This document shows, one piece after another, positions 6,976-15,177 of a stretch of DNA of 26,936 nucleotides. Source of the DNA: an uncultured Bacilli bacterium (lineage in GTDB: Bacteria > Bacillota_I > Bacilli_A > RF39 > UBA660). Within the stretch, counting starts at the first letter, position 1, and each line of letters starts with the position of its first letter. The stretch lies in the NCBI GenBank assembly GCA_934130405.1, contig CAKOXX010000016.1:1-26936 (forward strand), given 5' to 3'. Made by a program: the position numbers and the translations under genes. The notes under the pieces were generated by a model that worked only from the letters and a program-made list of their open reading frames with translations, did not search any database and was not told where the DNA came from.

Positions 6976-9702
6976 CTAATTAGTCTTAACTGTTATAGTT
7001 AAGCGATAGTGAATATCTGTACTACTATCACTAATTGTATACTTTGAAGCCCCATAGACACAAGTTGATGACTTGTCATGGTGAGCCTTAGTTGCATTAT
7101 CGCTACTACTTAAATAAGCAGCAGCACGATAAGTAACACCAAACTCTCTATCATATGGCTTATCTTTTCCATCTGATGTAGTATGAATATCTGTAAACTC
7201 TGTTTTACTTTTATATTTTAATTCATGCCAATTATAGCCATGCGTTTTAATACCGCCACAAGCATAAATAGATAAGTCTTTAGAAGTAAAACTATCTTTA
7301 CTACCATAGCTTTGAAATATTGGATTAGAGCCATTATCTAATCTATTAGAAGTATAATATTTCACTTCATAATTTATTTTTTTGGTACTAGAATTAGCAC
7401 TTTTCGGATTATATTCTGTTAAGTAAAGACTGGTATATTTATAACTTCCTGGAGTTTTAGCTTCTGTCTCTTTATAGTCGCCATTAGTTATATCGTAAGT
7501 AGTACTACTATTTGAAACAGAATGAGTACCACTAGAACTAGCAAGAGAAGGATCTGGTGATGTAAAACAACCTGTTATATAGTAGTTATCAGAGTCTCCC
7601 TTTGAAAGATGTCCACCATAGAATAATGGTGTATCCTTACAAGAATAACTATATCTAGTAGTAGAATCATAAATAGTACCACTACCTTTCCAGTAAGTTC
7701 CACTTATGTCTCTTGCTCCACTACTATCAGTGCTAATCGAAGTAATCTTACCACTATTTTTATCAGTTAATAATGTGCCACTAGAGAAGTACTCACTAAT
7801 CAAATTACTAGAAGCATTGTTATAACTTCCACTCCTACTAGAAACTTCATTCAAAGCTAATTTACACTCTCCGCCACTATTAGAAATAACTGTCCAACTC
7901 TTACCGGCATAACTTTGCGTACTACCAACACTTCCACAGCTGAAACCTGGTGTTGTTGGAGTAGTTGAACAGCCACTACTTGAATAGCAATAACTTCCAC
8001 CACTTGATAAGTCATCTGAATAACATCTACTATCATCGTAATAATCATAAGCTAGTCGGTTATAAGTACCACTTCCACAAGAATTACTGCAACTTGTTCC
8101 ATCTCTATAATAAACATTACTACATCTAGGTGATTGACAACTCTGAGTATTACAAGAGGTTGTTTCACTAGAATAAGAGGTTGTTCCATCACAGTTATAA
8201 GTCGTTACACTACGAGTCATAACTCCTCCCCCACAACTAGCACTACAACTTGACCAGCTTCCTTTGTAAGTAGTTGGATTTATACAACAAGAAACATTAT
8301 TACTAGTACTACTACAATAGTTATTAGTATATCTATCATAGAACTTTTTCGTTTCAGTCGCCGTTCCAAAGCCATAGTTAGTACTACAACTACCAGTAGA
8401 AGTCATACTATAAGTACTACTACATTCACTATATACGCGGTAAGTAAGTGTCTCAACTTTACTATTACCTAACTCATCTTTTACTTTAATATAAACGGTT
8501 CTATTTTTACCATCATAACTACCACTTAAAGTCCAATTAGTAGAAGATGTAGTACCCAGTGTATAATTATACCAAGATGAATATGTCTTATTATCATTAG
8601 AGAAACTATAATATATTTTATTACCAGTACTGTCTTTTCTATCTGATAATGTTAATTTAATTGTGACATATAAACTATTATAATTACTATTTCTACTAGT
8701 AATACTTTTACTATTAATATTAGGAGCAGTTTTATCGATATAGTATTCAGAAGTATTAATTGAACAAGAGTTACCCGCTTCATCATAAGCAATTACTTTT
8801 CCATAAACTTTTTCGCCACTAGATAATATTTTACTACTAGTACCAGTTATATCTTTACCATCATCTTTACAAATAGCAGTACCATTCTTTTGATAATAAC
8901 AATTCTTAAATGACCATCTAGCAATATCATTATCAGGAGTAATTTTTATCTTAACATCTTTATTCTGCCAAGTCTTTTCAGTAGTAGATGCTTTAAATTT
9001 AAACTTTGTACAATCAGGAGCAGTTCTATCAATTATATATTTATTAGAAGTTTTGTCAGCAATATTACCATTCTTATCAATCGCATGACCTTTAATAATA
9101 TAATTTCCTTCTTCTGTTAGATTAATTTTAACAGGGGAAGTATATATCTTCGCTTCTTCCTTTTTATATAAGACATTATCTTTTTCTATTTCATAATAGT
9201 AAGAAGCCACACCACTATTATCAGTAACACTCATTGTAACTGTTATATTCCCATTAGTAATCGCCCTATTTGGACTAAAACTAATAACAGGAGCTTTTGT
9301 ATCTTTATCAATCGAATAACCATTACAATCAATCTCTGAAAAATATTGATATTCCTTAGAAGTAATCTTTTGGGCATAAACCTTACTATTACTTATATTA
9401 GTACAACTATTACCATTATGGTCTTTTAATTCTGATAAGTATTTTTTAGTATAAAGTGTATCAATTGTAACAGCAGTTTTCTCCCCAATATTTTTAGGTA
9501 ATTCATTCCGATAATCAGTAAAATATTCCTTACCAGCTAAAACCGCAGTATCATCTTGTGACTGATAATATCTTCTTCTTGAACTAGCCAAGAAACTAGA
9601 AAGAGACACAATAGTAACGGTAGCAAGAACACCAATTATTGCTACCACCGCCAACAGTTCGATAAAAGTAAAACCTCTTTTCCCTTTTCTAATCTTTCTC
9701 AT
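6976..9702 (-). CDS. Giant type IV pilin-like surface protein A with Ig-like and TSP1-like modules
   Basis: 908 residues from ATG 9702 (nine codons after the first possible start; a GGA Shine-Dalgarno is 9 bases upstream). Prepilin leader KGKRG before FTFIELLAVVAIIGVL with Glu at +5. The first 290 residues align without gaps to protein B: the stem, Ig-like repeat (about 135-230), and a cysteine-bearing region 231-313. Another sandwich domain follows (about 325-425), then a conserved linker (TGSCSTNYGFGTATETKKFYD), a TSP1-like module (483-522, WSSCSASCGGGVMTR), one six-cysteine module (527-578), a PTTPG linker and the C-terminal domain (from about 588, SVGSTQSYAGKSWTV). It would need a prepilin peptidase and type IV pilus-like assembly or export genes, none in this window. 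It follows the TasA-like gene and precedes the thioredoxin-like gene in one operon. Confidence 0.85.
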   Translation of the reverse strand: MRKIRKGKRGFTFIELLAVVAIIGVLATVTIVSLSSFLASSRRRYYQSQDDTAVLAGKEYFTDYRNELPKNIGEKTAVTIDTLYTKKYLSELKDHNGNSCTNISNSKVYAQKITSKEYQYFSEIDCNGYSIDKDTKAPVISFSPNRAITNGNITVTMSVTDNSGVASYYYEIEKDNVLYKKEEAKIYTSPVKINLTEEGNYIIKGHAIDKNGNIADKTSNKYIIDRTAPDCTKFKFKASTTEKTWQNKDVKIKITPDNDIARWSFKNCYYQKNGTAICKDDGKDITGTSSKILSSGEKVYGKVIAYDEAGNSCSINTSEYYIDKTAPNINSKSITSRNSNYNSLYVTIKLTLSDRKDSTGNKIYYSFSNDNKTYSSWYNYTLGTTSSTNWTLSGSYDGKNRTVYIKVKDELGNSKVETLTYRVYSECSSTYSMTSTGSCSTNYGFGTATETKKFYDRYTNNYCSSTSNNVSCCINPTTYKGSWSSCSASCGGGVMTRSVTTYNCDGTTSYSSETTSCNTQSCQSPRCSNVYYRDGTSCSNSCGSGTYNRLAYDYYDDSRCYSDDLSSGGSYCYSSSGCSTTPTTPGFSCGSVGSTQSYAGKSWTVISNSGGECKLALNEVSSRSGSYNNASSNLISEYFSSGTLLTDKNSGKITSISTDSSGARDISGTYWKGSGTIYDSTTRYSYSCKDTPLFYGGHLSKGDSDNYYITGCFTSPDPSLASSSGTHSVSNSSTTYDITNGDYKETEAKTPGSYKYTSLYLTEYNPKSANSSTKKINYEVKYYTSNRLDNGSNPIFQSYGSKDSFTSKDLSIYACGGIKTHGYNWHELKYKSKTEFTDIHTTSDGKDKPYDREFGVTYRAAAYLSSSDNATKAHHDKSSTCVYGASKYTISDSSTDIHYRLTITVKTN

Positions 9703-9730
9703 ACATCTCATTCCTTTAATACTTATCATA

Positions 9731-9767
9731 AAACTAGGTCGCAGGTTTCCATTTGCTCACCTGCGAC
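9731..9767 (-). terminator. GC-rich 9-bp inverted repeat after the TasA-like gene
   Basis: Bases 9738-9746 pair perfectly with 9759-9767 around a 12-base loop; on the minus strand the stem is followed by CTAGTTTTA. The short U-tract makes it a weak terminator or attenuator between the TasA-like gene and pilin-like protein A. No convincing promoter was found between it and the next gene, so some read-through is expected. Its GC content is unusual for the region and it lies downstream of the candidate DGR variable region, where DGR targets often have a DNA hairpin. Confidence 0.5.
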
Positions 9768-9830
9768 ATTTCTATTTTTTATCCTTTAGTTTTCTTCATA
9801 CTACTTTTCTACAAATTTCAGTTCAACATT

Positions 9831-11456
9831 CTAGCCCAAGATGAATGGCGAGTCACTACTTCCTGTTCCTGTGGTCACCTTAATTGTTGACTTTAGATAT
9901 ACGACTGGCCAAACGCCGCTAGTATCGCACGCATCGTTGTAGTCGACAAACCCACTACTGTAGACATAGAACACGCGGTAACTATTAGACGCGAGAGGCA
10001 AAAGGGACCACATATATTCTGATTTAAACAACCAATCATTTTGATAACATGCACTTGCTTCATTCCAATAGTATAATTCCTTTGCTAAACATGTTGCTCT
10101 TGTTGTACTGCTATTTCCACTTGTCGCATAGCCATAATCACTTGGATAGATTAATCCTACTTTTCCTGTCCAGTTCGTACTCCGTGTACTACTATTATAT
10201 ACTGTTGTTCCTCTTTCATATTTATACCAGTGTAAAGTCAAGCCATCGGATGAACTACTATAACTTGCAGTTCCTCCTAGGTACCATTTCGCATCTCCTA
10301 TCATTTCTTTTGCTGGGTCTGTTAAACCAGTAGATGTGAAATCACATGACGTAGTTGCATTTTTTGAACCGGCATAACATGTTCCGCTCTTTCTATTCCA
10401 ATATAAACTTCCTCCATACGTTTCACTTTCATGTCCTGCGTTTAATAGATAATTAAGTCTTGCATCTGGCCAGTTATTTTTACCGTAACTTTTTTCTGCT
10501 CCAGTTGTAGTGTCTTTATTATCCCATGAGTAATTTCCAATAGACTCATTTCTTACTATTTTGAGACGTTTTTCTATTTTTCCAGTTCCATCATCAACAT
10601 CAAATACTCCAATTATTCTCCACAACTCATCATTGAATTTTACATAATTATTAGGGTTTGCTCCAATATAGCGATAATCTGTGGTTGCTCCTAATTGTTC
10701 AGTTGCTTCATGAGAAAATGTCCACATTTGATTTTTTTGGTCATCAGTTGCTGTATTATAATCTAAATCCTCTGGATTAGCTTTTGCTATTAACTTTTCT
10801 ACAGCCGTTGGTTCTGGTATTCCTTCTTGTTCTGCATCTACTACTATTTTTCCATGATAGTGTTTGTTTAAAACTTCATTGGTTGCATCTTCTTTTATCC
10901 ATAGCTTTAGAGTAAATGTTTTTGACTCGCCGGCTTTTAAGTTACCACTTATTAATTCACTATCAATCGCTGTTGATAAAAGACTGGCGGTTGAACCGTC
11001 TAAACTGTATTTAATATTTTCTTTTGCTAATTGTTTAGCACTACAATTATCTTGGGTAACCATATCGGTATCATCTTTTAAAGATACGGAATAGTTTGCA
11101 GGTAGACTTCCAGTGTTTGTTATGGTGAAAGTAGTTCCTGACTGTGCTAGACCGTTGGTATCAGACATTGGTAGCGCATTATTAAGTCCTACGGTTGAAG
11201 ATGCATCTGCTGCAAAGTTGATGTTTAAAGTACCTGTTTTAATTACATTGTATTCGGCAGATTTAGATGATACTGTAAATATAGCGAAGGTACTGCCTAT
11301 TGACAACATTGTTACGCCAAAAATAGATAATAAGGTAAGCATTAGTTGTCTTTTACCCATTTTTGTTAATGCTATTTCGCGGTAGTCATTAACGGTTTTT
11401 TTATGTTTTAGTTCTTTTAAATCCTGTCTTTTCTTTCTTCTTTTGAATTCTGCCAA
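9831..11456 (-). CDS. TasA/camelysin-like surface protein with variable-looking C-terminal domain
   Basis: 541 residues from a TTG at 11456 (AGGTGAT site at ideal spacing; GTG 11465 is the alternative). A basic cytoplasmic head (1-37, many Lys/Arg) leads to a membrane or signal segment (38-59, LMLTLLSIFGVTMLSIGS), then a TasA/CalY-like region to about 210: GTLNINF, TFTITNTGSLPANYSVSL and GESKTFTLKLWI are typical of SipW-dependent fibre proteins. A linker (about 212-255) joins a C-terminal domain starting DYRYIGANPNNYVKFNDELWRI and ending VWPVVYLKSTIKV, a domain seen in many surface proteins of uncultured gut Bacillota. Most relatives I recall end in GVRPVVYLKS; here Arg is Trp. The last part (9909-10010) has anomalous base use (see finding). 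It is the first gene of the fibre operon, 90 bases after pnp. No SipW-type signal peptidase gene is in the window. Confidence 0.75.
   Translation of the reverse strand: MAEFKRRKKRQDLKELKHKKTVNDYREIALTKMGKRQLMLTLLSIFGVTMLSIGSTFAIFTVSSKSAEYNVIKTGTLNINFAADASSTVGLNNALPMSDTNGLAQSGTTFTITNTGSLPANYSVSLKDDTDMVTQDNCSAKQLAKENIKYSLDGSTASLLSTAIDSELISGNLKAGESKTFTLKLWIKEDATNEVLNKHYHGKIVVDAEQEGIPEPTAVEKLIAKANPEDLDYNTATDDQKNQMWTFSHEATEQLGATTDYRYIGANPNNYVKFNDELWRIIGVFDVDDGTGKIEKRLKIVRNESIGNYSWDNKDTTTGAEKSYGKNNWPDARLNYLLNAGHESETYGGSLYWNRKSGTCYAGSKNATTSCDFTSTGLTDPAKEMIGDAKWYLGGTASYSSSSDGLTLHWYKYERGTTVYNSSTRSTNWTGKVGLIYPSDYGYATSGNSSTTRATCLAKELYYWNEASACYQNDWLFKSEYMWSLLPLASNSYRVFYVYSSGFVDYNDACDTSGVWPVVYLKSTIKVTTGTGSSDSPFILG
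9905..10010 (-). other. Candidate hypervariable (DGR-type) region at the 3' end of the TasA-like gene
   Basis: Codons from TGG (10008-10010) to TGG (9909-9911) include 14 ending in C, 13 in T, 7 in G and none in A, in a gene set that otherwise favours A or T endings. The coding strand has 16 adenines in these 102 bases. Positions 9901-9960 are 33/60 G+C. This is what adenine-specific mutagenesis of AAC-rich codons would leave behind. No reverse transcriptase or template repeat is in the window, so this is a candidate only. Confidence 0.45.
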
Positions 11457-11486
11457 TTTAATCACCTATCTTCTTAATCTAGTTAA

Positions 11487-11495
11487 AGTATAGCA
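11487..11495 (-). promoter_or_regulatory. Extended -10 promoter for the fibre operon
   Basis: Minus strand reads TGC-TATACT (TG at one base before the -10), about 30 bases before the TasA-like start. The -35 region at 17 bases (TAGTAT) is poor, as often seen with extended -10 promoters. It lies just after the pnp terminator. Confidence 0.55.
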
Positions 11496-11528
11496 AATTT
11501 TTTTCAATTATACTAGTATTTTTACAAG

Positions 11529-11558
11529 AAAAAAACAGTCACTTTACTTTGACTGTTT
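11529..11558 (-). terminator. Rho-independent terminator of pnp
   Basis: A perfect 9-bp stem (11550-11558 with 11533-11541), 8-base loop, then seven U. The stem includes the last codons and stop of pnp. Confidence 0.85.
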
Positions 11559-13685
11559 CATCTCTTTCATTGCTTCTTTTCGTGAGAAACTTTGCTTTCC
11601 TCTTTTATCTACACCTAGTGCTTTGACTAAGATTGTGTCACCGACACTTACAACATCTTCTGTCTTGTTGACACGTTCTGTTGATAGTTGGGAGATATGA
11701 ACAAAGCCTTCACAACCTGGCCATAATTCAATAATACAACCGAAGTCTTCTACTTTTAAGACTTTAACGGAATAAATCTTTCCAACTTCTACTTCACGTG
11801 CTACATTTTGAATCATTTCTTTAGTTTTTTCTATTACTTCTTTATCACTATGATAGATGATTACTCTACCATCATCTTCTAAATCAACTTTTACAGCACC
11901 GATACTGTTAACATCATTGACATTACTAGCTTCACAGATGATTTTAGTAATCATTTCTCCACCTTTGCCGATAACATCTCTTATTTTATTAGGTGCAATA
12001 TAGAAGGTTTCGGTCTTAGGAGCATATTTAGACACTTCACTTCTTGGTTCTTTAATGGTAGAAGTTATTACTCCAAGAATTTCATGACGAGCTTTCTTAG
12101 CTTGCGCTAGAGCTTGTTTTAAGATATCTTTAGTAACTCCTTTAATCTTTATATCCATTTGTAAAGCACAAATACCATTTTCTGTACCTGCTACTTTGAA
12201 GTCCATATCTCCTAGATGATCTTCCATACCGGCGATATCAGTTAGAATTATATAATCATCATCATGAGTAATTAGTCCCATGGCGATACCTGCTACGGGA
12301 GCTTTAATAGGAACTCCTGCTGCCATCAAACTCATACAACCAGCACAAATAGATGCTTGAGAACTACTTCCATTACTTTCTAAGATTTCTGATACAACTC
12401 TTATGGTATAAGGAAATTCTTCTTCACTTGGAATAACTTGTAGTAAGGCACGTTCACCAAGGGCTCCATGACCTATCTCACGTCTTCCTGGTGCGCCATA
12501 TCTTCCTGTTTCACCAACTGAAAATTGTGGAAAGTTATAGTGTAACATAAATCTTTTTTCATCTTCTAAAGATAGTCCATCTAAGATTTGATGTTCTCCT
12601 AAAGCTCCTAGTGTAGTTACTGATAAACTCTGAGTCTCTCCTCTTGTAAATAAAGCTGAACCATGTGTTCTTGGTAATAAATCAATAGAAGCACTAAGAG
12701 GTCTAATCTCATCAAAACGTCTACCATCACTTCTTAGTTTTTCTTTAACAATTATTTTTCTAAATAAGTTATATTCTACATCACTAATTATCTTACTAAC
12801 TTTATAAAGTAAAACATCAAGCTCTTCTAAATCTTTATTTTCTTCCTTATATTTATTTAGAATAGTTTCTTTAATTTCATCTAAACGTTGATATCTTTCT
12901 TGTTTAGCTTTAATTCTTAAAGCTTCATCGATATCTTTAGAGCAAAGGCTTTCTACTTCTTGACGTAATTCATCTTCTATTTCAATTTTCTCATATTCCA
13001 TTTCTTTGATATCATAATTCTTTAAAATATCTAATTGGAACTGACATAGTTTTTTAATTTCTTCATGAGCTAGCATTAAAGCATCAAGCATAGTGTCTTC
13101 ATCTAATTCTTTACTACCAGCTTCTACCATAGTAATCGCTTCAATTGTACCAGCTACGGTAAGGTCAAGTGTACTTTCTGCTAACTCTTCTTGAGTAGGG
13201 TTAACAACAAATTCATTATTAATATAACCAATCTTTACCCCTGCTACTGGTCCTGCAAAAGGTGCACCAGTTAACATTGTTGCAAGACTTGAACCAAACA
13301 TAGCAGATAATTCAGGTGAACAATCTTGGTCTACTGATAGTACTGTATTAATAATTTGAACTTCATGTTTAAAATCTTCTTTAAATAAAGGACGCATTGG
13401 ACGATCAATCATTCTAGCTGCAAGAGTAGCAGCATCAGTTGGTCTTCCTTCTCTTTTAATAAAACCACCAGGGATTTTTCCGACAGAATAAAGTTTTTCT
13501 TGATAATTAACTGTCAATGGAAAGAAGTCACTTAATAAGTTAGCTGTTTTTCCTACTACTACGGCAGTAAGTATAACGGTATCATTATAACGAATTAAAA
13601 CAGAACCTGTTGCTTGTTTTGCTAACTCTCCTTGTTCTACAACTATCTTTCTTCCATGAAAATCAAGTTCAAATACCCTCTTCAT
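11544..13685 (-). CDS. pnp: Polyribonucleotide nucleotidyltransferase (PNPase)
   Basis: 3'-5' phosphorolytic exoribonuclease of the cytoplasm, working in RNA decay. 713 residues, typical length. Domains in order: first RNase PH-like domain (about 10-145, with GKIPGGFIKREGRPTD), all-helical linker domain (about 150-240), second RNase PH domain (about 310-545, with RSDGRRFDEIRPL, TRGETQSL and GDMDFKVAGTENG, whose Asp residues correspond to the metal-binding site of E. coli PNPase), KH domain (about 550-610, IGKGGEMI), and S1 domain (about 620-690, KVEDFGCIIELWPGCEGFVHISQLS). ATG 13685 has a GAGGT site. It follows rpsO at 48 bases, the standard bacterial order, with a hairpin between them. Confidence 0.98.
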   Translation of the reverse strand: MKRVFELDFHGRKIVVEQGELAKQATGSVLIRYNDTVILTAVVVGKTANLLSDFFPLTVNYQEKLYSVGKIPGGFIKREGRPTDAATLAARMIDRPMRPLFKEDFKHEVQIINTVLSVDQDCSPELSAMFGSSLATMLTGAPFAGPVAGVKIGYINNEFVVNPTQEELAESTLDLTVAGTIEAITMVEAGSKELDEDTMLDALMLAHEEIKKLCQFQLDILKNYDIKEMEYEKIEIEDELRQEVESLCSKDIDEALRIKAKQERYQRLDEIKETILNKYKEENKDLEELDVLLYKVSKIISDVEYNLFRKIIVKEKLRSDGRRFDEIRPLSASIDLLPRTHGSALFTRGETQSLSVTTLGALGEHQILDGLSLEDEKRFMLHYNFPQFSVGETGRYGAPGRREIGHGALGERALLQVIPSEEEFPYTIRVVSEILESNGSSSQASICAGCMSLMAAGVPIKAPVAGIAMGLITHDDDYIILTDIAGMEDHLGDMDFKVAGTENGICALQMDIKIKGVTKDILKQALAQAKKARHEILGVITSTIKEPRSEVSKYAPKTETFYIAPNKIRDVIGKGGEMITKIICEASNVNDVNSIGAVKVDLEDDGRVIIYHSDKEVIEKTKEMIQNVAREVEVGKIYSVKVLKVEDFGCIIELWPGCEGFVHISQLSTERVNKTEDVVSVGDTILVKALGVDKRGKQSFSRKEAMKEMKQSK

Positions 13686-13709
13686 ATATACCTCATTTCT
13701 ACTCTATAG

Positions 13710-13735
13710 AAAAAGAAACACTAGTATCTAGTGTT
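13710..13735 (-). terminator. Intercistronic terminator/attenuator between rpsO and pnp
   Basis: Minus-strand stem of 8 bp (13735-13728 with 13724-13717), 3-base loop, followed by TCTTTTT. It overlaps the rpsO stop codon and would lower pnp expression relative to rpsO, as the t1 terminator does in E. coli (analogy). Confidence 0.7.
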
Positions 13736-14003
13736 ACTTTCTAAGTCCTAATTTTTTAACAACTTCACGATACTTTTGTACATCAGTTTTAGCTAAATAC
13801 TTAAGTAAGCTACGACGTTGTCCAACCTTCATTAAAAGTCCACGGTTTGAATGATAATCGTGTTTGTGTTCTTTTAAGTGAGCTGTTAACTTCTCTATTT
13901 CTTTTGTTAAAATAGCGATTTGTACTTCTGTTGAACCAGTATCTTTTTCATCTCTTGCAAATTCTTTGATGATTTGTTGTTTTTCAACTTTTGTTAAAGC
14001 CAT
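13734..14003 (-). CDS. rpsO: 30S ribosomal protein S15
   Basis: 89 residues, the usual length. It binds 16S rRNA near the central domain during 30S assembly. Conserved signatures include DTGSTEVQIAILT, HLKEHKHDYHSNRGLL and GQRRSLLKYL. Strong AAAGGAAG site about 7-8 bases before the ATG. It is driven by a near-consensus promoter at 14097-14125 with a leader of roughly 90 bases, in which S15 could autoregulate as in other bacteria; no known S15 leader class was recognised. Confidence 0.98.
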   Translation of the reverse strand: MALTKVEKQQIIKEFARDEKDTGSTEVQIAILTKEIEKLTAHLKEHKHDYHSNRGLLMKVGQRRSLLKYLAKTDVQKYREVVKKLGLRK

Positions 14004-14096
14004 TCTTTAACACTTCCTTTCTTTTCTTAAATACACCATATTCTAATAAAAAGTAGTAGGAAGAACTGCTTAATATTGGAACAGGTAACTGTACAT

Positions 14097-14125
14097 ACTA
14101 TACTATAAAAGTAGCTGTTTGTCAA
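14097..14125 (-). promoter_or_regulatory. Sigma-A promoter for rpsO-pnp
   Basis: Minus strand: consensus -35 TTGACA (14125-14120), 17-base spacer, -10 TATAGT (14102-14097). The leader to rpsO (14004-14096) has short inverted repeats (ACAG/CTGT around 14080-14092; ATATT/AATAT spanning about 14040-14077) that may form an S15 autoregulatory structure, but this is not resolved by eye. Confidence 0.85.
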
Positions 14126-14206
14126 AGAAATATTGCTTAAAATTTGCAACTAACTTTTAATTTCTACTAGTTAAACATTTCAGATAGCATTTTTCTCTTA
14201 TGTACG

Positions 14207-14231
14207 AAAAAAGAATTGAAATCAATTCCTT
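14207..14231 (-). terminator. Terminator of the membrane protein gene at 14234-14917
   Basis: Minus strand AAGGAATTG, loop ATTT, CAATTCTTT (9 bp with one G-U), then six U in total. It starts right after the stop codon. Confidence 0.75.
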
Positions 14232-14233
14232 TA

Positions 14234-14917
14234 TTAATTAAAATTTCCAGTTGCTTTAAGTGCATCAGCTAAGTTAATTACAGTTCCATCAACTTTTCTT
14301 GCTAAATCTGTATGGTATCCTTGTGCTTCTGCAGGTATTAAGCTAATAATATCTGATACTCCATTAAGTTTACCATAAGAGTTAAATTTCTTAGTATTAT
14401 CAGTTTGACTCCAATTAGTATTTATATCTTTTAGAATTGGAACATATTCAACAGTACCATCTTCCATTAGATATAAGATTGTAGCACTAGTAGCATCTTG
14501 ACCTGAACCATCAATTAAAACTTGAGTTATTTTTTTATCAAAAGTCTTTGTATCAATTGGTTCATAGGTAGAAGTATCTGTTGTTGCTGTAACCCAGTTC
14601 AAACCAAATACATTAGAAATTGTAGCAGTGTTTGCAGAAATTCGTGCAGTTTTTCTTGTTTTATCTACAAAAACCATAATTCCTACGGAGTTAGCTGATA
14701 AACTATATTGGTCTGTATCAAGATCATAACTAATCTTATCACATTTTGTTGTTTTGTCTTCTACGTTCTTATTATCATTAGTTATTGTTGTAGTAGTGTT
14801 TTTCTGTGCTGTTAGTTTATCTTTATTGATAAAGATAAAACCTCCCATTCCGATACATGCTAGTAATAAGATAACTACAATGATGATTAAACCTACATTT
14901 TTGTTTTTTGCTTCCAA
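14234..14917 (-). CDS. Single-pass membrane protein of unknown function
   Basis: 227 residues from a TTG start with an AAAGGAG site 8 bases upstream and a strong promoter. One N-terminal transmembrane helix (about 9-31, VGLIIIVVILLLACIGMGGFIFI) anchors an outward domain. A Thr/Asn-rich linker (about 38-57) is followed by a beta-rich domain with ISYDLDTDQYSLSANSVGIMVFVD, FGLNWVTATTDT, ATILYLMEDGTVEYVPI, and DIISLIPAEAQGYHTD. The cysteine in the helix is not in a lipobox. No family was recognised; it is transcribed alone, with its own promoter and terminator. Confidence 0.8.
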   Translation of the reverse strand: MEAKNKNVGLIIIVVILLLACIGMGGFIFINKDKLTAQKNTTTTITNDNKNVEDKTTKCDKISYDLDTDQYSLSANSVGIMVFVDKTRKTARISANTATISNVFGLNWVTATTDTSTYEPIDTKTFDKKITQVLIDGSGQDATSATILYLMEDGTVEYVPILKDINTNWSQTDNTKKFNSYGKLNGVSDIISLIPAEAQGYHTDLARKVDGTVINLADALKATGNFN

Positions 14918-14940
14918 CTTAATTACTCCTTTCTGTTTAT

Positions 14941-14969
14941 ATTATACATTAACTAAAAAGTACTGACAA
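14941..14969 (-). promoter_or_regulatory. Sigma-A promoter for the gene at 14234-14917
   Basis: Minus strand: -35 TTGTCA (14969-14964), 17-base spacer, -10 TATAAT (14946-14941). The rest of the gap 14970-15177 is AT-rich with only weak hairpins (for example AATCAT/ATGATT near 15095-15115). Confidence 0.8.
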
Positions 14970-15177
14970 TTAATTACCTCTAAACTCTTAAGAATATGTG
15001 TTAAAGTATGTTAACTTATACTGCTAATCATTCATAAAAAACAGTTTCTTTCTAAGCGCAGTCATAACATAAAAAACGTATATTATTTTAAATCATTTAT
15101 ATATATGATTAACTTCTTTATAGTTATCATTTAATTATCTTGTATGTTTTCTTATATCTTTAATAAGTATTTGTACA

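Noticed and set aside
3261..9702. Repetitive Ser/Thr/Cys codon tracts as a CRISPR-like or satellite array
   Set aside because: The repetition follows protein module structure in two long frames; there are no short evenly spaced identical repeats.
10864..11385. Plus-strand open frames opposite the TasA-like gene
   Set aside because: They are shadows of the real minus-strand gene: no ribosome-binding sites, no recognisable domains, and the minus frame has a clear signal segment and TasA-like motifs.
9831..14003. DGR template repeat or reverse transcriptase inside the window
   Set aside because: No second copy of the 9905-10010 sequence and no reverse-transcriptase frame were found on either strand, so the DGR idea rests on the composition of the target alone.
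14918..15177. Small RNA or hidden gene in the 260-base gap
   Set aside because: Apart from the promoter at 14941-14969, only weak AT hairpins are present, with no frame having a start and ribosome-binding site.
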